A stretch of DNA of 64,000 nucleotides from DATLWN01 sp963764315 (GTDB taxonomy: Bacteria > Pseudomonadota > Zetaproteobacteria > Mariprofundales > Mariprofundaceae). The stretch covers positions 310,001 to 374,000 of the forward strand of contig CAVXSB010000009.1 in assembly GCA_963764315.1 (NCBI GenBank). The letters are read 5' to 3'. The position numbers were made by a program, and so were the translations under genes. A model generated the notes under the pieces. It saw only the letters and a list, made by a program, of their open reading frames with translations, made no database searches and was not told where the DNA came from. The first letter of the stretch is position 1. Each line of letters opens with the position of its first letter. Shown piece by piece: positions 50,410 through 59,704 of this stretch.

Positions 50410-50601
50410 TTGTTTCCAGAAGATCCATCATCCTTGCATCCATTGACGCTCGTCAGCCTGATCACCGAGCACAAGCTGATCGGAGGCCTGATTATCTTTG
50501 TCGCGCTGGTCTTCCTGGTCAGCGTTACGAAGATTGCCATCGGCCTGGTCCGCATCCGTAAGATCAAGCGCATGCAGCGTGGGGACGACACGCGCGGCTG
50601 A
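50410..50601 (+). CDS. Small single-helix membrane protein
   Basis: 63 residues if TTG 50410 is used, behind AAGGGGAG. A TTG at 50380 is an alternative. One hydrophobic helix (IIFVALVFLVSVTKIAIGLV) is followed by a Lys/Arg-rich cytoplasmic tail. Function unknown. The stop overlaps the ATG of the methyltransferase gene, indicating coupling. Confidence 0.55.
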   Translation: MFPEDPSSLHPLTLVSLITEHKLIGGLIIFVALVFLVSVTKIAIGLVRIRKIKRMQRGDDTRG

Positions 50602-51233
50602 TGTCCGGGTCCGGGGACGGCCGGCTGACGGCAGGACAGCGGAAGCGCATCGTCGACCGCCACCGCGACAGCCTCACACGCTTCGGCCGTTCGCCGGCGG
50701 CATTGTACTGGAGCAGCCGCGAGATTCAGGAGATTCGCTTCCGTATCCTGTGCGAGATCGGTATCGCCGCCGGGGACAGCCTGCTGGACGTCGGCTGCGG
50801 CTTCGCCGATCTGAAGGGCTGGATCGGGCGCTGGCGCTTCCCGGTGGCATACACCGGCATCGACCTGTCGCCGGAGATCCTCGCCGCCGCCGCCGACGAG
50901 CAGCCGGATGCCCATCTCGTATGCGGCGATATCTTCGATTTCGAGGCCGGTTCCGAGTCCTATGACTGGGTGGTTCTGTCCGGTTCGCTGAACGAGGCGC
51001 TGGACGATGATGGGCGTTACGCCCGGGCGGTGATCGCCCGCATGTTCGCGTTGGCGCGCCGGGGCGTGGCCTTCAACCTGCTGGATGCCCGGCATCGGGC
51101 CATGTTCAGCTTCGGGCTTCAGCGCTTCGATCCGGACGAAATGCTCGCCTATTGCCGCACCCTGAGCCCGCACTGCCAGCTGCACGACGATTATCTGGAC
51201 AACGATTTCACCATCTGGATGCGCCGGGCCTAG
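50601..51233 (+). CDS. SAM-dependent methyltransferase
   Basis: 210 residues. The class I methyltransferase fold is seen in LLDVGCGFADLKG (SAM-binding glycine motif near residue 60), the acidic GIDLSPEIL strand and the WVVLSGSLNEAL segment. Substrate unknown. It is coupled to the small membrane protein upstream, and its last four bases overlap the 3' end of the convergent histidine kinase gene. Confidence 0.8.
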   Translation: MSGSGDGRLTAGQRKRIVDRHRDSLTRFGRSPAALYWSSREIQEIRFRILCEIGIAAGDSLLDVGCGFADLKGWIGRWRFPVAYTGIDLSPEILAAAADEQPDAHLVCGDIFDFEAGSESYDWVVLSGSLNEALDDDGRYARAVIARMFALARRGVAFNLLDARHRAMFSFGLQRFDPDEMLAYCRTLSPHCQLHDDYLDNDFTIWMRRA

Positions 51234-53287
51234 TCGGCATCCAGCACCTTACGGAGCTTCTTGGACAGATCGCTGCTGGTGAACGGCTTTTGCAGGAATT
51301 CGGTGCCGCTGTCCAGCACCCCGTGCTGTATGATGGCATCGTCGGTATAGCCGGAGGTGTAGATCACCTTCAGTTGCGGCTGGATTTTTAGCAGGCGTTC
51401 GGCCAGGGCCGGGCCGCTGCAGCCCGGCATGATGACATCGGTGAGCAGCAGGTCCGGCTGCAGTCCGACTTTTACTGCCGCCAGTGCCTCATCCACGTGG
51501 CTGGCGGCATGCACCCGGTATCCCAGCCTGCCGATCATTTCCGTGAACACCTCTCTAAGTGTGGTGTCGTCCTCAACGATCAGGATCAGCTCTCCCTGTC
51601 CATCGGTGCGTAGAGGTTCTCGCATGGGCTTCGGCGACAGCGCTACATCCTCCACGCAGGGCAGGTATATCTTGAATGTGGTGCCCTTGCCCAGCTCACT
51701 GTACACCCAGATATTGCCGCCGGACTGCTTGACGATGCCGTAGACCGTCGAAAGACCGAGCCCGGTGCCCTTGCCCATCTCCTTGGTGGTGAAAAAAGGC
51801 TCGAACATCCGGTGCTGGGTTTCCGCATCCATGCCCACACCGTTGTCAGAAACGGCCAGCATCACGTGGGGGCCGGGGGTCACGCTGACGTGGTTTTGCG
51901 CATACCCATCGTCGAGATCGACGTTGGCGGTCTCAATGATCAGTTTTCCGCCGTCGGGCATGGCGTCCCTGGCATTGACCGCCAAGTTCATGATCACTTG
52001 CTCGAGTTGCCCGCGATCAACCTTGACCCGGCCCAGATCCCTGCCGGATCGAGAGAACAGCGCGATGTCTTCGCCGATCATCCGCCGGAGCATCTTCTCG
52101 ATCTGGTGTACCACGGCGTTGAGGTCCAGAACCTCGGGCTTCAGCGTCTGTTTGCGACTGAAGGCCAGTAGCTGCCGGGTCAATGACGCGGCGCGCTCGG
52201 CACAGGTCCTGATCTTGTCCAGGTCAGGGCGCAGTGGATCATTCTCGCCCAAGCGCATCGCCATCAGTTCACAGAAGCCCATCTGGGCGGCGAGGATGTT
52301 ATTGAAGTCATGGGCTATACCGCCGGCCAGGCGACCGATGGACTCAAGTTTCTGCGCCTGTCTTAGCTGCGCCTCGGTCTGGGACAGAGTCTTGGCGGTG
52401 GCGTCCCGCTCGACCCGGGCATGATAGGCGCGCAGCGCAAATCCGATGTCATCGGAGATCTCCTGCAGCAGGCTTACTTCTTCGGGGTTCATCCCCATGC
52501 CGTGCGGCATGCAGACGAGCATGAAGCCGTAGGTATGGCCAGCATGGAAGATGGCGAAGGCCAGCTCATCGGTGTCGCCTCGGCGCTCGGGTGCGACCGG
52601 GCAGCCGTTGCAGGCAGGTTCCCCGAAGTGGCGCAGCACCCCCTTGCCGGTGGCGATGGCCTCGGACGCGCAGGTTGGGATGTGGCCCCGCGCTAGCATC
52701 CCCTGCAGCGATACCAGTGGCCTTCCCGCCATGGCATGGGTCGACGCATGCGTGCCATCCTCGTTGGTCAGCACGATGGCGACAGTATTGAAGCCCCGGG
52801 CCTGTACCAGCGCCTCGCAGGCGCGCTCGATCAGCAGGTGCGGATCGCTATCGCGGGCGATGACCTGGTTCACCTTGCGGATGCCGTCCAGGATACTGTT
52901 CAAATGCCGCAGGCGCTGCTCTGCGTGCTGTCGGTGCGTGATGTCCTCGGTGAGTATGACAATACCGCCGATGCTGCCCTCCGGGGCACGCCAAGGGCGC
53001 ACGATCCGATACAGCCATTGCTCTGTGCCGTCGGCGCGCACGAAGCGTTCCTTTTCAGACTCCAGCGATTCCCCGTGCAGGCCGCGCTGGTGGTCGGCCT
53101 TCCAGTCGTCACCGATCTCCGGGAAGATGTCGTAATGGCACTGGCCGATGAGGTCGCGATCTCCCAACCCAAAGTCGGTTAGCCAGCGGCGGGATGTGGC
53201 GATGTAGTGCATCTGCCGGTCGAAGAAAGCGACCGCGGCCGGCACATGGTTGATCAGGATGTTTAGAAATTCTTGTTTATGTGGCAT
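51230..53287 (-). CDS. Hybrid sensor histidine kinase (PAS-GAF-HisKA-HATPase-REC)
   Basis: 685 residues. An N-terminal PAS domain (about 1-120) is followed by a GAF-like domain with a cysteine-rich stretch (CASEAIATG and CNGCPV, about 205-235). HisKA carries the phospho-accepting His in IAHDFNNILA, and the HATPase has DNGVGMD and GTGLGLST. The C-terminal receiver has the acceptor Asp in LLTDVIMPG. No response regulator gene is adjacent. The cysteines suggest metal, cluster or redox sensing, but the signal is unknown. Confidence 0.9.
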   Translation of the reverse strand: MPHKQEFLNILINHVPAAVAFFDRQMHYIATSRRWLTDFGLGDRDLIGQCHYDIFPEIGDDWKADHQRGLHGESLESEKERFVRADGTEQWLYRIVRPWRAPEGSIGGIVILTEDITHRQHAEQRLRHLNSILDGIRKVNQVIARDSDPHLLIERACEALVQARGFNTVAIVLTNEDGTHASTHAMAGRPLVSLQGMLARGHIPTCASEAIATGKGVLRHFGEPACNGCPVAPERRGDTDELAFAIFHAGHTYGFMLVCMPHGMGMNPEEVSLLQEISDDIGFALRAYHARVERDATAKTLSQTEAQLRQAQKLESIGRLAGGIAHDFNNILAAQMGFCELMAMRLGENDPLRPDLDKIRTCAERAASLTRQLLAFSRKQTLKPEVLDLNAVVHQIEKMLRRMIGEDIALFSRSGRDLGRVKVDRGQLEQVIMNLAVNARDAMPDGGKLIIETANVDLDDGYAQNHVSVTPGPHVMLAVSDNGVGMDAETQHRMFEPFFTTKEMGKGTGLGLSTVYGIVKQSGGNIWVYSELGKGTTFKIYLPCVEDVALSPKPMREPLRTDGQGELILIVEDDTTLREVFTEMIGRLGYRVHAASHVDEALAAVKVGLQPDLLLTDVIMPGCSGPALAERLLKIQPQLKVIYTSGYTDDAIIQHGVLDSGTEFLQKPFTSSDLSKKLRKVLDAD

Positions 53288-53442
53288 TTGCGCGAGCCCT
53301 ACAAGCTATGGGCTGAGGCACTCACCTCCCATCTGTGGATTCTGACTTTGCCAGCATAGATGCCGAGGACAGGCCGGGATATGAGAGGGTTGTTGAATTT
53401 AAGATGCGCGAAACCCTGATGGGCGGCTACTCATCGGAGGAG

Positions 53443-53715
53443 TCAGCGCTCCATGGCCTTGCGGCCCGCCCGGCGCAGCGAATAGACGATCCAGCTGTCC
53501 ATGACGATGGCGCCTGCCGCCAGCAGCCCCAGTATCCAGTGAGGGATGTTCATATTGGTGACGACGACGTTCATGCCGCCGCTGCCGAACAGCGAGGTGA
53601 TCAGCAGGTAGGCGAGAACCAGATGACCGCCGATCAGCACCATCAGGCCCACGGCCAGCCATGCCCCCGAGCTCAGCAGCGAGGTGTTCGAGCGGCTTCC
53701 GGGTTGGCGTCCCAT
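53443..53715 (-). CDS. Small membrane protein at the end of the bamE unit
   Basis: 90 residues with two hydrophobic helices (GAWLAVGLMVLIGGHLVLAYLL and ILGLLAAGAIVMDSWIV) and a basic C-terminus. The ATG overlaps the bamE stop (ATGA), so they are cotranscribed. No family was recognised. Confidence 0.62.
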   Translation of the reverse strand: MGRQPGSRSNTSLLSSGAWLAVGLMVLIGGHLVLAYLLITSLFGSGGMNVVVTNMNIPHWILGLLAAGAIVMDSWIVYSLRRAGRKAMER

Positions 53716-54050
53716 CAGTGGGTCGCCACCTCCGGCTTGAAGCCGAAGCGGTGTATCGTGGCGACGCGCAACGCGTCGTCATAGGTGATGATGATGCCGC
53801 GGATGTAGTGCGTGTGGGTCTTCGGGTTGCTGTATTCCTCGATGTAGCTGGCCTTGTTCGGGTGCATGATGTCGTGCATGACCGGGGTGCCGAGCAATGT
53901 TTCCACCGAGAAACGGGTGGCGCCGACCTGGATCTCGTTCACCTTCTGGGGGTCGAGCACATTGCCCTGCTGGATGACGCGCGGCAGGCAGCCACTGGTG
54001 CCCGCGGCGATGGCGAGCAGTATCAGCAGGATTCGGATCGATCGCTTCAT
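53715..54050 (-). CDS. bamE: BamE-like outer membrane lipoprotein
   Basis: 111 residues from the ATG complementary to 54048-54050. The signal peptide ends in a TSGC lipobox. The BamE/SmpA pattern follows (QGNVLDPQKVNEIQVGATR and VETLLGTPVM). BamE is part of the outer-membrane beta-barrel assembly machine. Its position inside an hldD operon is unusual, so a BamE-fold protein with another role is possible. Confidence 0.72.
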   Translation of the reverse strand: MKRSIRILLILLAIAAGTSGCLPRVIQQGNVLDPQKVNEIQVGATRFSVETLLGTPVMHDIMHPNKASYIEEYSNPKTHTHYIRGIIITYDDALRVATIHRFGFKPEVATH

Positions 54051-55012
54051 GCGCACAGCTCCACCGGCCCCGAGTCGCCGCCTTCCAGCAGGCGAATGTA
54101 TTCTCCCATGCCATCCTCCAGCGACCATGCGGGCTCCCAGCCCAGCAACTCGCGTGTTTGGGTCAGGTCCGCCTCGGTATGCATCTGGTAGAAGGGGTAG
54201 GGGTTTTCGAAGTATTCGACGGCCAGTTCACGGCCGAGCCCTTGCCCCAGGATAGCCAGTACGTCGTTGAAGCTGCGTGCCTTTCCGGAGCCGACGTTGC
54301 AGACCCCCGAACGCGGGGCCTTCAGGGCGGCCAGGTTGGCGCCGATGACATCGCGGATGTAGACGAAATCGCGCATCTGCTCCCCGTGCCTGAACAGGCG
54401 CGGGGTCTTGCCCGCCTGCACCTGCTGGTACAACTGCAGCATCATCGAGGCGGTCTTGGTGCCAGCCTTTTCGTTCTTGTGCGCCTCGCCGGAGCCGTAG
54501 ACGTTGAAGTAGCGCAGGCCGACGACCGGTGCCGGGTGGCGGTCGTACCAGCGGCGCGCCACGCGGTCCATGGCCAGCTTCGAGAAGCCGTAGATATTCG
54601 TCGGCTTTTCGCCCATGCCGATGCGGTTCGGGGCCGGGGAGTTGCCATAGGTGCCGGCCGAGGAGGCGTAGACGATGCGCGTGCCGCCGGACTTGGCGCT
54701 GGCCGCCAGCAGTTCGGCGAAGGCATTGGTGTTGGCCTCGACCATCAGGCGCTGGTCCATGACGGTGGTGTCGGTGATGGCGGCCTGGTGCATGATGGCG
54801 GTAAAGGCGCCTGCGGCGATCTCGTCCAGAAGCCTGGGATCATTGGCTTCGCAGGCGCGCACCTCGCAATCCAGGTCGATCAGGTTGTGCCAGTCCCCGG
54901 ATGAGAAGTTGTCGACGACAAGCACGTCGGTCTGGCCTTGCTTGACCAGTGCCGCCGCCACATTGGCGCCGATGAATCCGGCTCCGCCGGTGACAAGGAT
55001 ACGATCATTCAT
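54047..55012 (-). CDS. hldD: ADP-L-glycero-D-manno-heptose-6-epimerase
   Basis: 321 residues from the ATG complementary to 55010-55012. An extended SDR fold is seen with the NAD motif TGGAGFIG near the N-terminus and the YGFSK catalytic Tyr-Lys pair near residue 140. The sequence GLRYFNVYGSGEAHK is diagnostic of HldD/RfaD. It makes the heptose donor for the LPS inner core, consistent with a Gram-negative organism. Its stop overlaps the bamE ATG. Confidence 0.92.
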   Translation of the reverse strand: MNDRILVTGGAGFIGANVAAALVKQGQTDVLVVDNFSSGDWHNLIDLDCEVRACEANDPRLLDEIAAGAFTAIMHQAAITDTTVMDQRLMVEANTNAFAELLAASAKSGGTRIVYASSAGTYGNSPAPNRIGMGEKPTNIYGFSKLAMDRVARRWYDRHPAPVVGLRYFNVYGSGEAHKNEKAGTKTASMMLQLYQQVQAGKTPRLFRHGEQMRDFVYIRDVIGANLAALKAPRSGVCNVGSGKARSFNDVLAILGQGLGRELAVEYFENPYPFYQMHTEADLTQTRELLGWEPAWSLEDGMGEYIRLLEGGDSGPVELCA

Positions 55013-55045
55013 GGCGCGGCCATTATAGGCCGGGGCAACGGGCAA

Positions 55046-55450
55046 TCAATGCGCGCGTGCCTGGGTCTGTCTCCAGGAGGCCTGCAGCAGTGCAAGCGCG
55101 GCCACGGTGGCGGCATTGCAGATCGGATATCCCGCCTGGGTGTTGACGCGTGCGAGCAGGGTATCGGCGGACTGCTCGGTCAACTCGTTTTCATGCACGC
55201 CGGCTTCGGCCAGCAGGCGCGCCATCCACGAGCCCAGCCCGGGCAGGCGCGACATGCGTGCGATGGCGACGAGCTGCCCGGCGCGGTGGGCATCGATCTG
55301 GTTGGCGGTGGCCTCGGCGAGTTCACCTGGATCGCAGTCGGCGATGCTGTCCTCGGTATGGCAGATCAGGCGCAGGCAGGTCCATTCCCGCTCGCTCAAA
55401 AAGGGGCGATTCTCGTGCAGGGGGAAGGCCTCGGGTCTGGATGCCGGCAT
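55046..55450 (-). CDS. Hypothetical protein of the hldD unit
   Basis: 134 residues from the ATG complementary to 55448-55450, coupled to the pentapeptide-repeat gene (TGATG overlap). Soluble, helical, with ICHTEDSIADCDPGELAEATANQI and a C-terminal LALLQASW helix. No family was recognised. Confidence 0.6.
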   Translation of the reverse strand: MPASRPEAFPLHENRPFLSEREWTCLRLICHTEDSIADCDPGELAEATANQIDAHRAGQLVAIARMSRLPGLGSWMARLLAEAGVHENELTEQSADTLLARVNTQAGYPICNAATVAALALLQASWRQTQARAH

Positions 55451-55809
55451 CAGTCGGTATAGGCCGTGGGGCCGGCGATGTAGGCGCCCTTCATGGCCCA
55501 TTTGTTCACCTTGGTGAGGATGCGGATCGAGTGCGTCAGGTTGGCGCGGCGCAGGCGTGCGCCGGTCAGGTCGGCCTCGCTGAGGTTGGCCTCGCTGAGG
55601 TCGGCGCCCCGGAGGTCCGCCTTGCGCAGCTTGCAGTGGCTGAGATCGGCGCGGTGCAGCTTGGCCTCGCGCAGGTTGGCGCCCGTCAGGTCGCAACCGG
55701 ACAGGTTGGCGCCCGTCAGGTCGAGCCGGCTCAAATCCATGCCGGCCAGCTTCTGCCCGGTCACCGCCTCGCCCTTGCGGATGGCAGCCACAATCGTATC
55801 GCGGTTCAT
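55450..55809 (-). CDS. Pentapeptide-repeat protein
   Basis: 119 residues. About 14 consecutive A(D/N)LXX-type pentapeptides run from about residue 21 to 90 (LAGMDLSRLDLTGANLSGCD and following), which should form a right-handed beta-helix. A short C-terminal helical segment follows. Function of most such proteins is unknown. It is the first gene of an operon that runs to 53443. Confidence 0.85.
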   Translation of the reverse strand: MNRDTIVAAIRKGEAVTGQKLAGMDLSRLDLTGANLSGCDLTGANLREAKLHRADLSHCKLRKADLRGADLSEANLSEADLTGARLRRANLTHSIRILTKVNKWAMKGAYIAGPTAYTD

Positions 55810-55952
55810 GAAATCCTCTCCCTCGTCCTCTCGGGTCTCCCCCAGAGGCTCAACCGGATATTACGTTGGCAGCCATCGCGCGCAAGGCCCGCATTGTCCG
55901 GCCAGGGTGGCGGCGATAGCCTGCCCCATCCGTTTGTTCCCAGGAGATGCCG

Positions 55953-56915
55953 ATGCATGCCACGCTGCCCCTGCTTCAGAACACGGATTTTCCGCCCATC
56001 CGGCGTGCCCGGCTGGAGACGCTGCAGCTTAACCTCGGCTATCGCTGCAATCAGAGCTGCCTGCATTGTCATGTCGATGCCGGCCCACGCCGTACCGAGT
56101 CGATGGATGCCGAAACGATGGAAACGGTGCTCGCCTTCGTGCAGGACTCCGGCGTGCGCCGCCTGGATGTGACCGGCGGCGCCCCGGAGCTGAATCCGCA
56201 TTTTCGCGAGCTGGTCGTCCGCGCCCGGGCCATGGGGGTGCATGTCGTCGATCGCTGCAATCTGACCATCCTCGAGGAGCCCGGGCAGGAGGATCTGGCC
56301 GCGTTCCTGGCCGCCCATGCCGTGGAGGTCGTCGCCTCCATGCCCTGCTATCTGCCGGATAACGTCGATGCCCAGCGCGGGCGCGGGGTCTATGCCAAGA
56401 GCATCGTCGCCTTGAGGCGGCTCAATGCCCTGGGCTACGGGCAGGGGGAGGGGCTGGTGCTGAGCCTCGTCTACAACCCGCAGGGGGCGAGCCTGCCGCC
56501 GGATCAGTTGCAGCTTCAGGAAGATTATCAGCGCGAACTGCAGGCCCGCTACGGCATCGCCTTCGACCGGTTGCTGACGATCGCCAATATGCCGATCCGG
56601 CGTTTTGGAAGCTGGCTGGTCTCCAAGGGGCAGTTTGCGGCCTATATCCGACTGCTGAAGGAGAGCTACCGGCCCCAGAACCTCGGGGATGTCATGTGTC
56701 GGAGCCTGATCAGCGTCGACTGGCAGGGCTATGTCTATGACTGCGATTTCAACCAGATGCTCGGCCTGCCACTGGCCCATGGCGGGAAACCAAGGACGCA
56801 TCTGAGGGATCTTATCGGCTGCGATCTCGACGGCCGCCCGATCGCCGTCATGGATCATTGCTACGGCTGTACGGCCGGCCAGGGATCGAGCTGCGGTGGG
56901 GCCCTGGCCGCCTGA
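55953..56915 (+). CDS. ArsS-like radical SAM protein (DUF3641 type)
   Basis: 320 residues from ATG 55953, six bases after AGGAG. An ATG at 55947 is too close to the ribosome binding site. The radical SAM motif CNQSCLHC is near residue 30, followed by TGGAPELN. A C-terminal cysteine group (CYGCTAGQGSSCG) is typical of ArsS. ArsS acts in arsenosugar synthesis, but no ars genes are nearby, so arsenic chemistry is not shown here. Confidence 0.82.
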   Translation: MHATLPLLQNTDFPPIRRARLETLQLNLGYRCNQSCLHCHVDAGPRRTESMDAETMETVLAFVQDSGVRRLDVTGGAPELNPHFRELVVRARAMGVHVVDRCNLTILEEPGQEDLAAFLAAHAVEVVASMPCYLPDNVDAQRGRGVYAKSIVALRRLNALGYGQGEGLVLSLVYNPQGASLPPDQLQLQEDYQRELQARYGIAFDRLLTIANMPIRRFGSWLVSKGQFAAYIRLLKESYRPQNLGDVMCRSLISVDWQGYVYDCDFNQMLGLPLAHGGKPRTHLRDLIGCDLDGRPIAVMDHCYGCTAGQGSSCGGALAA

Positions 56916-56923
56916 GGCCTTCC

Positions 56924-57211
56924 CTATGCTCCTTGATCCGTGTCGATGACCGCCATCAGCCTGGCGAGCATCTCTGCCCGATCGGCCTCGGAGAGCCCGG
57001 AATCGGGGACGACGGGGCGATCATGCAGGCGTCCGAGCGCCGCGGTCAGGATGCGCAGGTCGCCGGCATAGGCGCGGCACATGCCGCAGAAGGCCAGATG
57101 CAGGCGCAGTTTCAGCCAGTCCATGGGTGACAGCCGCCGCTCCATGGCATCGGAAAGCATGCGGCTGGCATGGCGGCACGAAAGCATTCCGTTTCCCCCG
57201 GGCGGCGTCAT
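56924..57211 (-). CDS. Anti-sigma factor with a ZAS-type zinc motif
   Basis: 95 residues from the ATG that overlaps the sigma-gene stop. The zinc-binding HxxxCxxC motif (HLAFCGMC) is near the middle and the protein has no transmembrane helix, so it is a soluble anti-sigma factor. It should hold the adjacent ECF sigma factor inactive, possibly sensing redox or metal through the zinc site. Confidence 0.78.
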   Translation of the reverse strand: MTPPGGNGMLSCRHASRMLSDAMERRLSPMDWLKLRLHLAFCGMCRAYAGDLRILTAALGRLHDRPVVPDSGLSEADRAEMLARLMAVIDTDQGA

Positions 57212-57783
57212 GCGCGCCGCCCGAACCAATTGAATTCCAGGCAGGCGCGCAACGCCATGCGCGCCCGGTGCATCAGCACATAGAGATGGGTCGCGGTGAC
57301 GCCGCAGGCCTTACAGATGGCATCCGAGCCCTCTCCCTCCAACTCGCGTAGCACGAACACCTGCCGTTGCTGATCCGGCAGGGCGTCAAGGCAACGCTGC
57401 AGCGTGCGCCGGAAATCCGTGTCCTCGCATAGCGACTCGGGGTTGGCATGCCAGGCCTTCGGGGCCTGGTGCCAGTGCCCGTCGGCGCCGAACCAGTCGG
57501 AGGTTGGATCGGCTTCGGCGGCTTCATGCATGTCCCGCTCGCGAATCTGCGCCCGGATATGGTCGATGAGCTTGTGCTTGAGAATGCCGGTCAGCCAGGT
57601 GCGCACGGCCGCGCGTCCGGCAAAGCTGTCCCTGCCCTTCCAGGCGGCCAGCAGCGTCTCCTGTACCAGGTCGCGCGCCAGCTCCGCCTCGCCGGATAGG
57701 CGCGACAGGGCAAAGCGATAGAGGTAATCGCCGTGCGCCTCGAGCCATGCGGTCATGATGGCCGCGTCACCCCCATCCTGCAT
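57208..57783 (-). CDS. ECF sigma factor
   Basis: 191 residues if started at the ATG complementary to 57781-57783. Two other starts (57819 TTG, 57756 ATG) are possible. Sigma region 2 (ELARDLVQETLLAAWK) and region 4 (ALPDQQRQVFVLRELEGEGSDAICKACGV) are clear. Partnered with the anti-sigma factor downstream. Regulated genes cannot be told from this window. Confidence 0.85.
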   Translation of the reverse strand: MQDGGDAAIMTAWLEAHGDYLYRFALSRLSGEAELARDLVQETLLAAWKGRDSFAGRAAVRTWLTGILKHKLIDHIRAQIRERDMHEAAEADPTSDWFGADGHWHQAPKAWHANPESLCEDTDFRRTLQRCLDALPDQQRQVFVLRELEGEGSDAICKACGVTATHLYVLMHRARMALRACLEFNWFGRRA

Positions 57784-57840
57784 GCCTGTAGTGTGCCGAC
57801 GATCACTGTGATCCTGCAAGCCGTAAGCCAGGATCGACGC

Positions 57841-58806
57841 ATGCCGGCGCTTTCACATGGCGGGCGTGGGGTATTTAATGCCGGTTCGATCCATCATGGT
57901 TACGCCTTGGGGCGCGAGGAGAAAGCCGATGCATCAGCATGCGCGCCAGCGGCGCAGGACAGGGGCGAGGATTTGATCGACGATAGGCTGGCCGGCATGG
58001 TGGAGTGCATGCCGCCGTTCCCGGAAAGCGCTTTCCGGCTCATGCGCCTGACCTCCGACATCAACTGTTCGCCCAAGGATCTGGTGCAGGCCATCGGCTA
58101 CGATCCGGCGATGACGATGAACATCCTGAAGCTGGTCAACTCGGCCTATTTCTCGCTGTCCAGGCATGTGTCCTCGGTGCAGCACGCGCTGATCTACCTG
58201 GGCATGAACACGGTCAAGAACCTCGCCATCAGTGTGGCGACGATGGACAATCTTCCGCGCTGGGCTCTCGGTTCCTTCACCTCCAATGGGTTTCTGCTGC
58301 ATTCGGTGCTAACCGGCCGCCTGGCGCAGCGCCTGGCCGGCCATTTCAGCCATGCCGGGGACAACAGCGAGGCCTTCGTGGCCGGACTGCTGCACGATTT
58401 CGGCAAGGCCGTGTTCGCGCACGCGGAACCGACCAAATATGCGGCGGTGCTGAAGCGGGCGGCAAGCGAGGGTGTGGCGCTGCATGCGGTGGAGCGGGAG
58501 GTCTTCGGATTCGACCATGCCGAGGCCGGCGCCATGCTCGCCGACCGTTGGCAGCTGCCGGAACGGCTGGTAGGGATCATCGCCGGGCATCACGCCGATG
58601 ATCCGGGGGCCGATCCGTTGACCGGCTATGTCATGGCCGCCAATGCCCTGTCCAAGTCTCTGGTGCCTGGCTGCTCCGGTAATACGGCGGTGGCGATGCC
58701 GGATTTCCTGGCCGAGCGGCTTGGCATGGACCTTCCCGCATTGCAGTCTTGTCTCGACGGCCTCGAGGCCGAGGTCCTGCAGACGCGGGTTCTGCTCAGC
58801 AACTGA
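57841..58806 (+). CDS. HDOD-domain protein
   Basis: 321 residues from ATG 57841, behind an AGGA at suitable spacing. The HDOD pattern is present: MNILKLVNSAYFSLSRHVSSVQHALIYLG and the LLHDFGKAVFAH segment. HDOD proteins act in signalling pathways and often lack phosphodiesterase activity. It is followed after ten bases by the MBL-fold gene, so the two probably form one unit. Confidence 0.8.
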   Translation: MPALSHGGRGVFNAGSIHHGYALGREEKADASACAPAAQDRGEDLIDDRLAGMVECMPPFPESAFRLMRLTSDINCSPKDLVQAIGYDPAMTMNILKLVNSAYFSLSRHVSSVQHALIYLGMNTVKNLAISVATMDNLPRWALGSFTSNGFLLHSVLTGRLAQRLAGHFSHAGDNSEAFVAGLLHDFGKAVFAHAEPTKYAAVLKRAASEGVALHAVEREVFGFDHAEAGAMLADRWQLPERLVGIIAGHHADDPGADPLTGYVMAANALSKSLVPGCSGNTAVAMPDFLAERLGMDLPALQSCLDGLEAEVLQTRVLLSN

Positions 58807-58816
58807 GGGAGGGACG

Positions 58817-59698
58817 ATGCAGGTTCGATTCTGGGGAGTTCGCGGTTCGATCGCCGTGCCGGGTCCGGACACGGTGCGCTACGGCGGCAACACCACCTGT
58901 ATCGAGGTGTTACTGGATGACGGCGAGCGCCTGATCCTGGATGCCGGCACCGGCATCTTTCCGCTGGCGCAGTCGCTGGTGCCCGCCATGCCGCTGTCGA
59001 CCCATATCTTTATCAGCCATACGCACTGGGACCATATCCAGGGGCTGCCATTCTTCACGCCGCTGTTCGTGCCGGGCAACCACGTCAGTATCTACGGCGC
59101 CTACGACCCGGTCTCCCAGCGCGGCATCGACGAGATCCTTTCCGTGCAGATGCAGTACCGCTTCTACCCGGTGCGCGAGAGCGAGCTGAAGGCCGAAATC
59201 GACAGTATCTCCCTGCGCGACGGCGAGCAGGTGCGCATCGGTTCCGCCGTGGTGACTCCGGTGTTGATGAACCACCCGGTGGTCGATTTCGGCTATCGCA
59301 TCGAGGCCGACGGGAAATCGTTGTTCTTCACCGGCGACCATGAGCCGATCGCCAATATCTACGATGCGGATGACGAGGGCTATGCGCAATACGAGCAGAT
59401 GGCCGAGCAGCGGCGCCAGGGCATCGTCGAGGCCATCCGCGGCGTGGACATGCTGATTGCCGACAGTGCCTATACCGAGGCCGAGTTCGCCGCCCACAAA
59501 CGAGGCTGGGGCCACGGCACCCATGACTCGAGCATGGCGCTGGCAAGCGCGGCGGAGGTGGGGACGCTGGTGATGACCCACCATGAGCCGACGCGCAGCG
59601 ATGATGCCCTGGATGCGCTGTTCGCCGACATCCAGGCGCGCCATGTCGGGGACACCAGGCTGGTGATGGCCCGTGAGGGCCTGGTATTGGATCTCTGA
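58817..59698 (+). CDS. MBL-fold metal-dependent hydrolase
   Basis: 293 residues behind GAGGGAGGG. The metal site HTHWDHIQGLPFF (HxHxDH with one substitution, HTHWDH) is near residue 65. Further ligands are the GDHEP and THHEP segments. MBL hydrolases cover many reactions, and no substrate can be given. It is adjacent to the HDOD gene and convergent with the helicase. Confidence 0.8.
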   Translation: MQVRFWGVRGSIAVPGPDTVRYGGNTTCIEVLLDDGERLILDAGTGIFPLAQSLVPAMPLSTHIFISHTHWDHIQGLPFFTPLFVPGNHVSIYGAYDPVSQRGIDEILSVQMQYRFYPVRESELKAEIDSISLRDGEQVRIGSAVVTPVLMNHPVVDFGYRIEADGKSLFFTGDHEPIANIYDADDEGYAQYEQMAEQRRQGIVEAIRGVDMLIADSAYTEAEFAAHKRGWGHGTHDSSMALASAAEVGTLVMTHHEPTRSDDALDALFADIQARHVGDTRLVMAREGLVLDL

Positions 59699-59704
59699 TC
59701 GAGA

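Noticed and set aside
58822..58835. GGTTCGATTC sequence resembling a tRNA T-loop
   Set aside because: It is inside the start of the MBL hydrolase gene and no acceptor or anticodon stems surround it.
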